Source of the DNA: Acidiferrum sp963764675
GTDB lineage: Bacteria; Acidobacteriota; Terriglobia; Acidiferrales; UBA7541
Length of the DNA: 64,000 bases
NCBI GenBank assembly: GCA_963764675.1
Contig: CAVXTQ010000005.1
Location: forward strand, 496,001 to 560,000
Direction: 5' to 3'
Below the pieces are notes generated by a model, which saw only the letters and a list, made by a program, of their open reading frames with translations, did not search any database and was not told where the DNA came from. Positions 16,963 through 24,960 of the stretch are shown here, one piece after another. The position numbers and the translations under genes are program-made. The first letter of the stretch is position 1. Each line of letters opens with the position of its first letter.

Positions 16963-18075
16963 ATGAAAAAGCTGGCCCTCTTCGTTTTTCTTTTGCAAAC
17001 ACTCCTCGCGCACTCACTCCGCGCTCAAGAAACACCCAAACCCAAGGCGCCGCCTTCCGAACGGCACGAATTCGTCATGTCCAACTTCAAGACCGAGAGC
17101 GGGATCACTCTCCCACAAGCTCGCATCGTCTACGGCACGTACGGGCAACTAAACGCCGCGAAAGACAACGTCGTCTTGCTCCCGTCACACTACATGGCTG
17201 ACTTCCACGGCTACGAATGGCTCATCGGCGAAAAACTCGCGCTCGACCCCTCCAAACTCTTTCTCGTTGCCACCGAACTCTTCGGCAGCGGCCATTCCTC
17301 TTCGCCCAGCAACACGCCGGAGCCCTACCACGGCCCGCGCTTTCCGGTGACCACCATCCGCGACAACGTGGAAGCGGTGCATCGGCTCCTCACCGACGAA
17401 CTCAAGGTCACCCATCTCCGCGCCATCATCGGTTTCTCGATGGGCGCCGAGCAGGCCTTCCAGTGGGCCGTCAGCTACCCGACGTTCACCGATCGCATCG
17501 TCGCCACTTCCGGCACCGCCAAGTGCTACCCACACGGTTATGTGCGACTCGAAAGCGAGATCACCGCGATCGCCACCGACCCTACCTTTAAGGATGGCGA
17601 CTACACGGCGCAGCCGACGAAAGGCATCGAAGCCTTCGCGATGGTTTGGACCGCTTGGCTCTACGGGCAGGAATGGTGGCGCAAGGAGCTATGGCGTGCC
17701 GACGCCAAGCCCGGCACTACCTTCGAGCAAGTGCTCAAGGAATATCGCACCAATTTCATTCCAGGCGGGGACGCCAACGACATCATTCTCCAGATGCGCA
17801 CATGGGAACTGCATGACGTGGGTACGACGCCGGGGTTCAACGGTGACGTTGAGCGCGCCCTCCGCTCTATTAAGGTGCCGATACTCTACATGCCCTCGGA
17901 AACCGATCTGTATTTCCCAGTAACGGACGCCCGTTACGAAGCCGGTCTTATCCCCGGCGTCTCCCTGAAGCCGATCCCGTCGGTCTGGGGGCACACCGCC
18001 GGCGCAGCGCCCGACCCGGCCGACGCGAAATTCCTCAACGACAACATCAGCGCGTTCCTCGCGCAAACGCACTAG
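16963..18075 (+). CDS. Secreted alpha/beta hydrolase of the homoserine O-acetyltransferase (MetX-like) family
   Basis: About 370 residues from the ATG that opens MKKLALFVFLLQ, preceded by GGAG 9 bases upstream. A signal peptide ends near LRAQE. The body follows the MetX-type alpha/beta fold: the early ARIVYGTYG strand, the nucleophile elbow GFSMGAEQA (Ser), the acid in PSETDLYFP (Asp) and the His in VWGHTAGAA. True MetX enzymes are cytoplasmic and use acetyl-CoA. Export to the periplasm argues for a hydrolase or acyl-transfer role on another substrate. No methionine genes are adjacent. The family call is good; the activity is unknown. Confidence 0.8.
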   Translation: MKKLALFVFLLQTLLAHSLRAQETPKPKAPPSERHEFVMSNFKTESGITLPQARIVYGTYGQLNAAKDNVVLLPSHYMADFHGYEWLIGEKLALDPSKLFLVATELFGSGHSSSPSNTPEPYHGPRFPVTTIRDNVEAVHRLLTDELKVTHLRAIIGFSMGAEQAFQWAVSYPTFTDRIVATSGTAKCYPHGYVRLESEITAIATDPTFKDGDYTAQPTKGIEAFAMVWTAWLYGQEWWRKELWRADAKPGTTFEQVLKEYRTNFIPGGDANDIILQMRTWELHDVGTTPGFNGDVERALRSIKVPILYMPSETDLYFPVTDARYEAGLIPGVSLKPIPSVWGHTAGAAPDPADAKFLNDNISAFLAQTH

Positions 18076-18202
18076 CCGCTGCGTGAACCCGCGACCCCCG
18101 ACCCGTTTTTGCTTCGGTGAGGGCGTGCTCCGCAGGGCCTCTGCATCCTAGAGAGACCCAGATAGCCTTGATTTGAGGGTTGGTCAGAGTCGAGTCTGCG
18201 GG

Positions 18203-18541
18203 TCAGAACTTAAACTCAATGACTTCGGTGGTTTCCGTCGATGCCGGCTCGAAGGTACTTTTCTGCGCGGCTCGCTCTGCGTCGGCCGCCAGCACGGGGT
18301 GGCCCCCCAGCACTCGCGTCCTCTTAACGGTGCCGTCCGGGGCGATGGTCACTTCAACCCGTACAGTACCGGTCAGGTTGAGTTTTCTCGCCAGGTCAGA
18401 CACCGCCGGTTGGGCGAGATGCTTGGCAGGGCGTTTCGCGTCGGTCGGTAGACTGGATTGCGCACGAACCTGCAGCGTGCCAAACGCCATTGCCAGTAAG
18501 AGGGTGGCTTCTGCGGCGTGCTTTAAGGTTTTCGCTCTCAT
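18203..18541 (-). CDS. Small periplasmic TonB C-terminal-domain protein
   Basis: 112 residues with a signal peptide (ATLLLAMAFGTLQVRAQ). The remainder is a TonB_C domain: LTGTVRVEVTIAPDGTVKRTRVLGGHPVLAADAE and a final beta strand (TTEVIEFKF). It lacks the usual long Pro-rich spacer and the cytoplasmic-membrane anchor, so it is probably a soluble or lipid-free TonB-C domain rather than an energy transducer. Such short versions are common in Acidobacteriota. It stands alone, convergent with the MetX-like gene. Confidence 0.8.
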   Translation of the reverse strand: MRAKTLKHAAEATLLLAMAFGTLQVRAQSSLPTDAKRPAKHLAQPAVSDLARKLNLTGTVRVEVTIAPDGTVKRTRVLGGHPVLAADAERAAQKSTFEPASTETTEVIEFKF

Positions 18542-19160
18542 GTTCTCTCAGTTCATCAGCTCCACGGATTTGAGTTTCTTCTCCCCGTCGTAATTCTTCC
18601 AAGGCAAGTCTGGGCACTTGCGGTTCTTGCCTAGCCGAGCAGGTGTTCTTGATTCGCAGTCTAAGGTTGGCTGGGAGGGTCGAAAAGTTGGCCGAAAGTA
18701 CAGGTGCCGCTTATCGGGAAGTACGTCTGACGACACTGGTTCCGAAAGTACCGGGGATGCTTCTCTTTTCTCGCAACCCTGTGGGCGGGATCACTGAGAC
18801 GGAGGGAGCGCGTGAGCTACGAGCGAACGGAGTCCAATTCTCCGTTGCAGTAGGGTCAGAAGGACCCTCGCGCCCGGTGGACAAGAGGAGTTTATATACC
18901 TCTAGATATAGACATGAGTTTTCGTCGAGCCTCGTCCCAATTTCGCAACAAACCTTTGAAACGTGAGCATTTCCGAAGACGAACTAAGTTCTGAATTATA
19001 AATAGTTTGGAGGCTGGAAGAGATTTTTTGGGGTAGGGAACTGACGGTCGGTTGCCCTGTGGTGGTTAGTCCCCCACCCCGCGAGTGGTCTTGCCTGTAT
19101 AGACGAGGTCACCCTCGAATTAGTTTCCTGATTCCGCAAAGATTTTTGACCGGCCGTTTT
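18542..19160. other. Gene-less stretch
   Basis: About 620 bases with no frame showing coding character, no RNA gene and no clear repeat. The AT-richer part near 18890-19030 may hold the promoter of the minus-strand TonB-C gene or nothing. Confidence 0.5.
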
Positions 19161-20567
19161 TCACCCGCCGAGATCCACGGTATCGAGGTACCTGGCCACC
19201 GCCACCTTCCATTTCAACGTTTCCTGGATGCTCCCTTGCAGCGCCTGTGCCGCGGCCGGTTCGCCATGCACCAGGTACGTCTGCCGGGGCGGAGCCGGCA
19301 GAGCCGTCAGCCAGCGCAACAATTCGCTTTTTCCCGCGTGCGCCGAGAATTGCCCCATCACGACGATTTCCGCATTCACCGCCACTTCCTGCCCGTACAG
19401 GCGCAGCGTCTTGGCGCCCTCCTGCAGTGCGCGGCCGCGAGTTCCTTGCGCTTGGAACCCGGCCAGGATCACCGCATTGCGCGAATCCGGAAGGCGTTGC
19501 GCCAGATGGTGCAGCACCCGTCCGCCAGACACCATGCCGCTGGCGGAAACGATGATGCAAGGCGTCTTCACATTGTTGATTTGCTTGGACTCTTCCGCGC
19601 TGCGCGTCAAATGGAACGTGTGCACGTTGAGTGGATCACCCTTTCCGCCGTTGCCGCTTTCCAACTTGGAGAAATCCAGGTCGTGATCCTCGTGGTGCCG
19701 CACGTACAAATCCGTGGCGCTCAGGGCCATTGGACTGTCTACGTACACCGGTAGGCGCGGGATCCGTTGCTGGTCTTCCAGCTGCCGAAGGTAATACATG
19801 AACGTCTGCGTGCGCCCGATCGCAAACGCGGGTATCACGATGGACCCGCCGCGCTTTGCCACGCGGTTCACCACGCCGGCCAGCAATTCCGCCGCATCGC
19901 CCGCCGCATGATCGCGGTCGCCGTACGTCGATTCGCACAGCAATACATCCGCGTGCGACGCCGGGGTCACCGGATCGTTCAAGATCGGCTCGCCATATCG
20001 GCCGATGTCGCCTGAGAAAACGACCACGGTCTTCTTACCATTCTCCGTGATCGTCAGTTCCAGGCTCGACGATCCCAGAATGTGCCCGGCGTCGTACGAG
20101 TTGAAATGAAATTCAGGCGAGACGTCGAACGGAGCGTTCCGCGGCGCTTGCTTCATCAATCTCAAGACGGGATCGACATCCTCGGTTGTATATAGCGGCG
20201 CAGGCTCCGGACGCCGGGCATCCGGATGCTTTTGCGCCTGCCGCGCATCTTCTTCTTGTAGGTGTGCGGAGTCTTTCAGCAATAGCGTGGTCAGCTCGAT
20301 CGTTGCCGCGTTCGCATAGATCGGCCCGCGAAATCCCGCTTTCACCAGCACCGGAAGCCATCCCGTGTGGTCCAGATGAGCGTGAGTCAAGACAAGGTAG
20401 TCGATGGTCTTGGCATCAATTGGCAGCGGCTTGTAGTTGCGCTCGCTCAACTCGCCGGAGCCTTGAAAAATCCCGCAATCCACCAGCAACCGCTTGCCAC
20501 CTGCCTCGACCAAATACTTGGATCCCGTAACCGTTCCCGCCGCGCCTAGAAAAGTGAGTTTCGCCAT
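19161..20567 (-). CDS. Metallo-beta-lactamase/beta-CASP RNase-like protein (CPSF73 type)
   Basis: 468 residues. The MBL metal motifs appear in order: LTHAHLDHTGWLP (HxHxDH), NSYDAGHILGSSS (His), and VVVFSGDIGR (Asp). The inserted beta-CASP domain shows PAFAIGRTQ, SPMA, SASGMVSGGRVLHHL (motif B His) and FSAHAGKSELLRWL, then LVHGE (motif C). This matches the MBL-fold 'RNA specificity domain' proteins related to archaeal/bacterial CPSF, presumed zinc-dependent endo- or exoribonucleases. It is cytoplasmic, with no partners nearby. The start gives MAKLTFLGAAGTVTGS, which is the typical N-terminus, so it is well placed. Confidence 0.92.
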   Translation of the reverse strand: MAKLTFLGAAGTVTGSKYLVEAGGKRLLVDCGIFQGSGELSERNYKPLPIDAKTIDYLVLTHAHLDHTGWLPVLVKAGFRGPIYANAATIELTTLLLKDSAHLQEEDARQAQKHPDARRPEPAPLYTTEDVDPVLRLMKQAPRNAPFDVSPEFHFNSYDAGHILGSSSLELTITENGKKTVVVFSGDIGRYGEPILNDPVTPASHADVLLCESTYGDRDHAAGDAAELLAGVVNRVAKRGGSIVIPAFAIGRTQTFMYYLRQLEDQQRIPRLPVYVDSPMALSATDLYVRHHEDHDLDFSKLESGNGGKGDPLNVHTFHLTRSAEESKQINNVKTPCIIVSASGMVSGGRVLHHLAQRLPDSRNAVILAGFQAQGTRGRALQEGAKTLRLYGQEVAVNAEIVVMGQFSAHAGKSELLRWLTALPAPPRQTYLVHGEPAAAQALQGSIQETLKWKVAVARYLDTVDLGG

Positions 20568-20698
20568 AGGGGTCGTATTCTAGACGAAGATTCGCCGCGC
20601 GCTACGTACTCTTCACTTCGGCTCGAGCTACTTACCCTTTTCGATAGACCGCCGCGATGTTTCAGCGACTTAGGGTTTGTAGAACGGTATGCTGAAGT

Positions 20699-20728
20699 AT
20701 TGGTGGAGCTGATGGAATTCGAATCCGC
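20699..20728 (-). repeat. Left att-like copy of the tRNA-Ala 3' end
   Basis: About 30 bases that repeat, in the same orientation, the 3' end of tRNA-Ala at 29417-29446 (CCA end, acceptor 3' strand, T-loop TTCGAAT) with about four mismatches. There is no tRNA body beside it. This is the pattern left when an element integrates into a tRNA gene. Confidence 0.6.
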
Positions 20729-21330
20729 CAGCCGTATGGAAACAAAGGAGTTTTGCGGCGCGACTTGGCCTTCTAAGGTACAGAAAGGAAAGGAACGGAA
20801 TTCTTAGTGCCCCCTTATTGCCCCCAAGAAATCTGCAGTGAAGCTGGCACAAATTATTTTGGAGATGTTTACCCGACATGTCGTTCGGAAGTTTCTTCCG
20901 CTACGTGTTGACCGCGATGGCTCAATCCAGAAGCCCAAACGAACAAAGTATGGTGATAACTTCCGAGCGGGCGACCGCTCCTAGAAAGTTCTCCAGACAA
21001 ATTAATACAAGCGCGTTTATCGTCCGAGTGAAACCGGCGCCCCAATTCGCGTTGCGCCCTCCGACTTCGCAATTTGGCATTTTGCTGCCTCTGTCTCAGG
21101 CGTTGCCCGACTGTCGTGAACCGGCTTACGGGCATCGTCGACCCGCTCTCATTCATCACTTCCTATGTGTATGACCCGGTCGGAACGTCCTGGCCAGACC
21201 AGTCCGAAAAACCGAAATCACACACGAAGATTCTAGAAGGAAAAGGAAGAAAAACCCAAACCCACGCTCACATCATCGCATTTCGAATGCATAGGAACAG
21301 TAAGTCGAGCCGCGTCCGATAAAATCGGAA
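20729..21330. other. Gene-less left part of the putative island
   Basis: No supported gene. The sequence at about 20950-21023 (minus strand) resembles 10860-10950 (plus strand), including 17-18 identical bases. Small open frames here have no coding features. GCCCC(C)TTATTGCCC near 20811 is echoed near 29055 at the other end of the island. Confidence 0.4.
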
Positions 21331-21504
21331 CTATTCAGAAGAAACCACTATGCGACTGAAGGTCAAGTCGCGTTGCATCAGCTCGACGGCCAGGTTTTCT
21401 TTTGCACTAAAGACAAACACGGCGCCGTTTGAATCGGTTTTCGCCGTAATAGATCGCCGGACAGGACCTTTTATCTGTATCGTGAGATCGACACTCGGGA
21501 GCGG
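21331..21504 (-). pseudogene. C-terminal remnant of a secreted-type Ig-like protein gene, cut by the IS3 element
   Basis: The minus-strand frame ending at 21331 encodes LPSVDLTIQIKG...TAKTDSNGAVFVFSAKENLAVEL, the pattern of a CarboxypepD_reg-like sandwich. It runs straight into the left end of the IS element. On the other side (22752-22840, minus strand) the same frame reads on as VYEVLQVTTASAS before meeting a stop further upstream. So the element probably landed in this gene, which was already or later damaged. The original start cannot be found. Confidence 0.45.
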
Positions 21505-21572
21505 TGTAGTGCTCCCCTCTAAAACTGGACACCTCATCTAGGTAGAATCAGGGCCTCCCAACAGGAGGCAAC

Positions 21573-21860
21573 ATGGGCAGGAAACCACGCGTTGATCGAT
21601 CCCCGGAAGAGAAGTGGCAGATCGTGCAGGAAGGCATCAAGAGCGGGAACGTTTCGGAGACGTGTCGGCGTCACGGGATCGCTCCGAATCTGTTCTATCG
21701 CTGGAAGGATGAAGCGGAACAGGGAGCGAAGGCAGCGCTTGGGGGGAGAAGCGCTGCCGCGGCGGAAACCGAGAAGGACCATCGCATCCGGCAGTTGGAA
21801 CGAACGCTGGGGCGGAAGTCGCTGGAGATCGAAATCCTAAAAAACGTCGTGGGGGAGTGA
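21573..21860 (+). CDS. IS3-family transposase OrfA
   Basis: 95 residues. An N-terminal helix-turn-helix of the HTH_Tnp_1 type (VDRSPEEKWQIVQEGIKSG, then SETCRRHGIAPNLFYRWKDE) precedes a C-terminal leucine-zipper-like helix (DHRIRQLERTLGRKSLEIEIL). It binds the inverted repeats. Codons CTA-AAA-AAC at 21837-21845 provide the site for -1 frameshifting into OrfB. Its stop overlaps the OrfB start by 4 bases. Confidence 0.93.
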   Translation: MGRKPRVDRSPEEKWQIVQEGIKSGNVSETCRRHGIAPNLFYRWKDEAEQGAKAALGGRSAAAAETEKDHRIRQLERTLGRKSLEIEILKNVVGE

Positions 21861-22732
21861 GCTGTGGTGCGGTTCATTCCCAGGCACGAGAGATGGTGAC
21901 GCAGGGCTTCACGGCCACGCTGGTGGCGGTAACGTTGGCCATCAGCCGGTCGAGTCTGTACTACCGGACGCGGCCACGAGGCAGTCGGGCTGACCGAACC
22001 TACGATGAGCAGATCGTGATGGCCTGCGGAGAGAAGCTAGCATACGGCTATCGGCGAGTGGCGTGGTGGCTGCAGCGGAAGAAAGGGCTGCCCGTGAATC
22101 GCAAGCGGGTGCTGCGGGTGATGCGAGAACGTGGGTTGCTGGTGCGCTCGCGTCGTCTGCGCGCACGAAGGAAGAAAGAGTGGGGCCGCGTGGAAGCCGC
22201 CGAGCCGAATCAGATCTGGCAGTCGGACATGACGAAGATCTGGGCGGGTCCTGCCGTGGGTTGGGCGTACCTGGTGTGCGTGATCGACTGCTGTACGCGG
22301 GAGATCGTGGGATGGCATCTCTCGCATCGCTGTCGGACCGAAGACGCGCTCGCAGCAGTGGAGCAGGCTGTGCTCGAACGGCTGCCCGAGGGTAGCCGCG
22401 AAAAGAACTTGACGCTGACGACGGACAACGGGACGCAGTTCACTTCTTCGCGCTTCTTGGAGACGTTGGGGCGGCTCGGCATCACGCATCGGCGGACGGC
22501 GTATCATCACCCCGAAGGCAACAGTTACATTGAACGGTTCCATCGCAGCTTAAAAGAGGAGGAAGTCTGGACGGCGGAATATCGAAGCTTAGAAGAAGCG
22601 CGAGCATCGATCGCTCGTTGGATCGAGGAGTACAATCACGACCGGCCTCACCGCGGAGTCCAAAATCGCACTCCGCACGAGGCCTTCCTGGCTTTCGCAG
22701 GTGTACTAAAAAATGAGGCCCTGACTGTCTAA
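21857..22732 (+). CDS. IS3-family transposase OrfB (DDE catalytic subunit)
   Basis: 291 residues. The N-terminal HTH_21-like part (LAYGYRRVAWWLQRKKGLPVNRKRVLRVM) is followed by the rve integrase core. The DDE triad is visible: Asp in WQSDMTKIW, Asp in TLTTDNGTQFTS, and Glu in GNSYIERFHRSLKEEE. The final YNHDRPHRGVQNRTPHEAF is the usual IS3 ending. It starts with GTG in the -1 frame relative to OrfA and is most likely made as an OrfAB fusion by frameshifting. Confidence 0.95.
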   Translation: MSCGAVHSQAREMVTQGFTATLVAVTLAISRSSLYYRTRPRGSRADRTYDEQIVMACGEKLAYGYRRVAWWLQRKKGLPVNRKRVLRVMRERGLLVRSRRLRARRKKEWGRVEAAEPNQIWQSDMTKIWAGPAVGWAYLVCVIDCCTREIVGWHLSHRCRTEDALAAVEQAVLERLPEGSREKNLTLTTDNGTQFTSSRFLETLGRLGITHRRTAYHHPEGNSYIERFHRSLKEEEVWTAEYRSLEEARASIARWIEEYNHDRPHRGVQNRTPHEAFLAFAGVLKNEALTV

Positions 22733-22902
22733 ATTAGAGGGGAGCACTACACGATGCAGAAGCAGTAGTCACCTGCAGTACCTCATAAACGCGCTTATCG
22801 GCCAAGTAGTTTTCAGATGTCCGGTAAAGGATTCGACTCGAAGTATTTCGTCAGTCAGGGCTACATGAGGAACATCCAGGATGGGAGAGAGGGAGGGCGG
22901 CC

Positions 22903-23565
22903 ATGAAGGCACAAGTGGCATGCCTCGCGGTTGCGGTCTGCCTCTGTCTCTCAAAACCCTTAGGAGCTTACGAATGGCCACTTGATGGGCAAGCCATACA
23001 TGAAGCCTGGGAACTCGGCCAACGGAATGACCAGGAAACGGGAAACTTCCTCGCTCAATATCTAAAGAAGATTTCGGGAGGGGAGAACGATCCCTATACC
23101 GCTGAGATTGAAGTCCTTACACCATACGCCCAAGTTGTGGATCAATCGCGGCAGAAGACAACCAGCTACAGCGAAGCGCAAACTGTACTCGACTACCACC
23201 AGCGTGGCAACACGATATTGATAAATGTGGTCATCATGTTGCCCGCAGCATACCCTACGACCGGAAAAGACTCTCGTACGACAAACCCGCCCAAGGAGAA
23301 TAGCCGTGTAGTGCGTCCAGAGAATTTCTGGCAAAGCTTCCAGATCAATCTCAAGCAGAGCGGAAAGATAATCCCGTCTCGCTCGATCAAACAGAAAGCT
23401 ATCCATTCCTCCGCTACGAAGGGGGCTCCCGCCGCTCTAGATGGAGCAAACGTCTGGCTGGAATTCGACGCGAAAGACGTCGCGTCAGACGAAACCATAG
23501 TCGAAGTGGTCACGCCCGACACCAAGACGGTAAGCGCAACCTTTGATCTCAAGAAATTGCGTTAG
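22903..23565 (+). CDS. Secreted protein of unknown function
   Basis: 220 residues with a signal peptide (VACLAVAVCLCLSKPLGAYE). The mature part begins with a helical segment (DGQAIHEAWELGQRNDQETGNFLAQYLKKI) and goes on to a beta-rich part with charged repeats; the end DTKTVSATFDLKKLR looks like a final strand. There are no cysteines for disulphides outside the signal and no enzymatic motif. GGAGGG lies ~10 bases upstream of the ATG. It sits just downstream of the IS element inside the putative island. I do not recognise the family. Confidence 0.65.
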   Translation: MKAQVACLAVAVCLCLSKPLGAYEWPLDGQAIHEAWELGQRNDQETGNFLAQYLKKISGGENDPYTAEIEVLTPYAQVVDQSRQKTTSYSEAQTVLDYHQRGNTILINVVIMLPAAYPTTGKDSRTTNPPKENSRVVRPENFWQSFQINLKQSGKIIPSRSIKQKAIHSSATKGAPAALDGANVWLEFDAKDVASDETIVEVVTPDTKTVSATFDLKKLR

Positions 23566-23872
23566 CGGGTTAGACCACCCGTTCAGCTGGCCCAGTTCGG
23601 GCCTTCGCCAGAATGAGCTTTTCTCGCCTTGCGAGCGTCATTGTCGTCCCGCAAACCGACAAATATTGAACTGCCGAAGTTGGCGACGAAAGCTTGGAAC
23701 AGAGGGCTTTGAACTCAACCGTGTGCGAAACGCCGTCCGCGTTCTGGAACGTTACGCAGCATGGCGAACCGGCATGGGGGCAAGAACTCCGGTAACAAAA
23801 GCTCCCCACGTAAGCATTAACCTGTATTCCTGTCTAGCCGTGTTGGTGTTCTCCTAGATGCGTGAGGACAGT

Positions 23873-24943
23873 ATGAAGATCGCCCAAGTAGCGCCACTCT
23901 ATGAAAGTGTCCCTCCTAAGCTGTATGGAGGCACCGAAAGGGTGGTGTCGTATCTGACTGAAGAACTAGTCGAGATGGGGCACGAAGTTACCCTGTTCGC
24001 CAGCGGCGACTCTGAGACCGCCGCGCAACTCATACCCGCTTGCCCAAGTTCTCTGCGATTGGACAAAGGCTGTATCGATCAACTCGCTCACCATTACGTG
24101 ATGCTTGAAGACGTTATGGAGCGCACCAACGAATTCGATATCATCCACTTCCACGTGGACTACCTGCACTTTCCGCTTTCAAGGGTCTCCGGCTTCCCCC
24201 ATGTCACCACCCTCCACGGACGCCTGGATCTTCCGGACTTGGTTCCCCTATATCGGAAGTTTCGAGAAATGCCTGTAGTCTCCATTTCTCAGAGTCAGCG
24301 CAAACCGTTGTGCTGGGCAAACTGGGTTGGCAATGTCTACCATGGCGTACCCGATTTTCTTTCGCCAGGCGATGGAAGTGGAAAGTATCTTGCGTTTCTG
24401 GGACGAATTTGCCCCGAGAAACGGGTCGATCGCGCCATCCAAATCGCACTAGAAGCGGGGATGCCGCTGAAGATCGCAGCCAAAGTGGACCGCGTGGACC
24501 GCGAGTATTATGAATGCAAGATCAAGCCCCTACTGGCGAATCCGAATGTTGAATACATCGGAGAGATCACCGAAGACCAAAAGGCCGATTTCCTTGGTAA
24601 TGCCTATGCACATCTTTTCCCGATCGACTGGCCGGAACCGTTTGGCCTGGCAATGATCGAGGCGATGGCGTGTGGGACGCCGACAATTGCGTTCAATTGC
24701 GGCTCTGTGCCCGAGGTAATCGCCCACCGCGTGAGCGGCCTGATTGTGGACAACATGCGGGAAGCAGTGGAAGCAGTCGCAGAAGCGTCCACTCTGAGTC
24801 GTGCGGCGTGCCGCCACGAATTTGAGACGCGATTTACCGCATCGAGGATGGCCCGGGATTACGTTAAGCTATACGAGGCGATGTTGAGCGCCGAGCCTCT
24901 TCCCATGGAGACGCGGCAAATTGATTCCTTGCTCACTCTCTAG
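23873..24943 (+). CDS. GT4-family glycosyltransferase
   Basis: About 356 residues from the ATG that opens MKIAQVAPLYESVPP, with GAGG upstream. It has the GT-B fold of retaining family 4 enzymes: the N-terminal glycine loop YGGTERVVSYLTEEL, HFHVDYLHFP, a C-domain donor site (YLAFLGRICPEKRVDRAIQIA), and the EX7E-like motif EPFGLAMIEAMACGTPTIAF. It is cytoplasmic and transfers a sugar from a nucleotide donor; the acceptor is unknown. The amylo-alpha-1,6-glucosidase begins 17 bases later, and the two genes are a recurrent pair in bacteria (established association from memory). The pair suggests synthesis or turnover of an alpha-glucan or glucosylated compound. Confidence 0.9.
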   Translation: MKIAQVAPLYESVPPKLYGGTERVVSYLTEELVEMGHEVTLFASGDSETAAQLIPACPSSLRLDKGCIDQLAHHYVMLEDVMERTNEFDIIHFHVDYLHFPLSRVSGFPHVTTLHGRLDLPDLVPLYRKFREMPVVSISQSQRKPLCWANWVGNVYHGVPDFLSPGDGSGKYLAFLGRICPEKRVDRAIQIALEAGMPLKIAAKVDRVDREYYECKIKPLLANPNVEYIGEITEDQKADFLGNAYAHLFPIDWPEPFGLAMIEAMACGTPTIAFNCGSVPEVIAHRVSGLIVDNMREAVEAVAEASTLSRAACRHEFETRFTASRMARDYVKLYEAMLSAEPLPMETRQIDSLLTL

Positions 24944-24960
24944 GACGGGACGGTTTCGCC

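Larger units (their letters stand above)
21505..22751 (+). mobile_element. IS3-family insertion sequence, ~1247 bp
   Basis: The terminal inverted repeats start TGTAGTGCTCCCCTCTAA at both ends (18 identical bases or more). The two overlapping transposase frames fill the interior. A canonical -1 slippery heptamer A-AAA-AAC lies at 21839-21845, in the right register to fuse OrfA and OrfB. Both frames are intact, so the element may be active. A target-site duplication is not clear in the flanks. Confidence 0.92.

Noticed and set aside
23570..23809. A 79-codon minus-strand frame with VTFQNADGVSHTVEFKA.
   Set aside because: The motif faintly recalls a small acidobacterial family (VTF..PEG..HTVEV), but the rest does not fit and there is no start signal; it might be a remnant, too weak to list.
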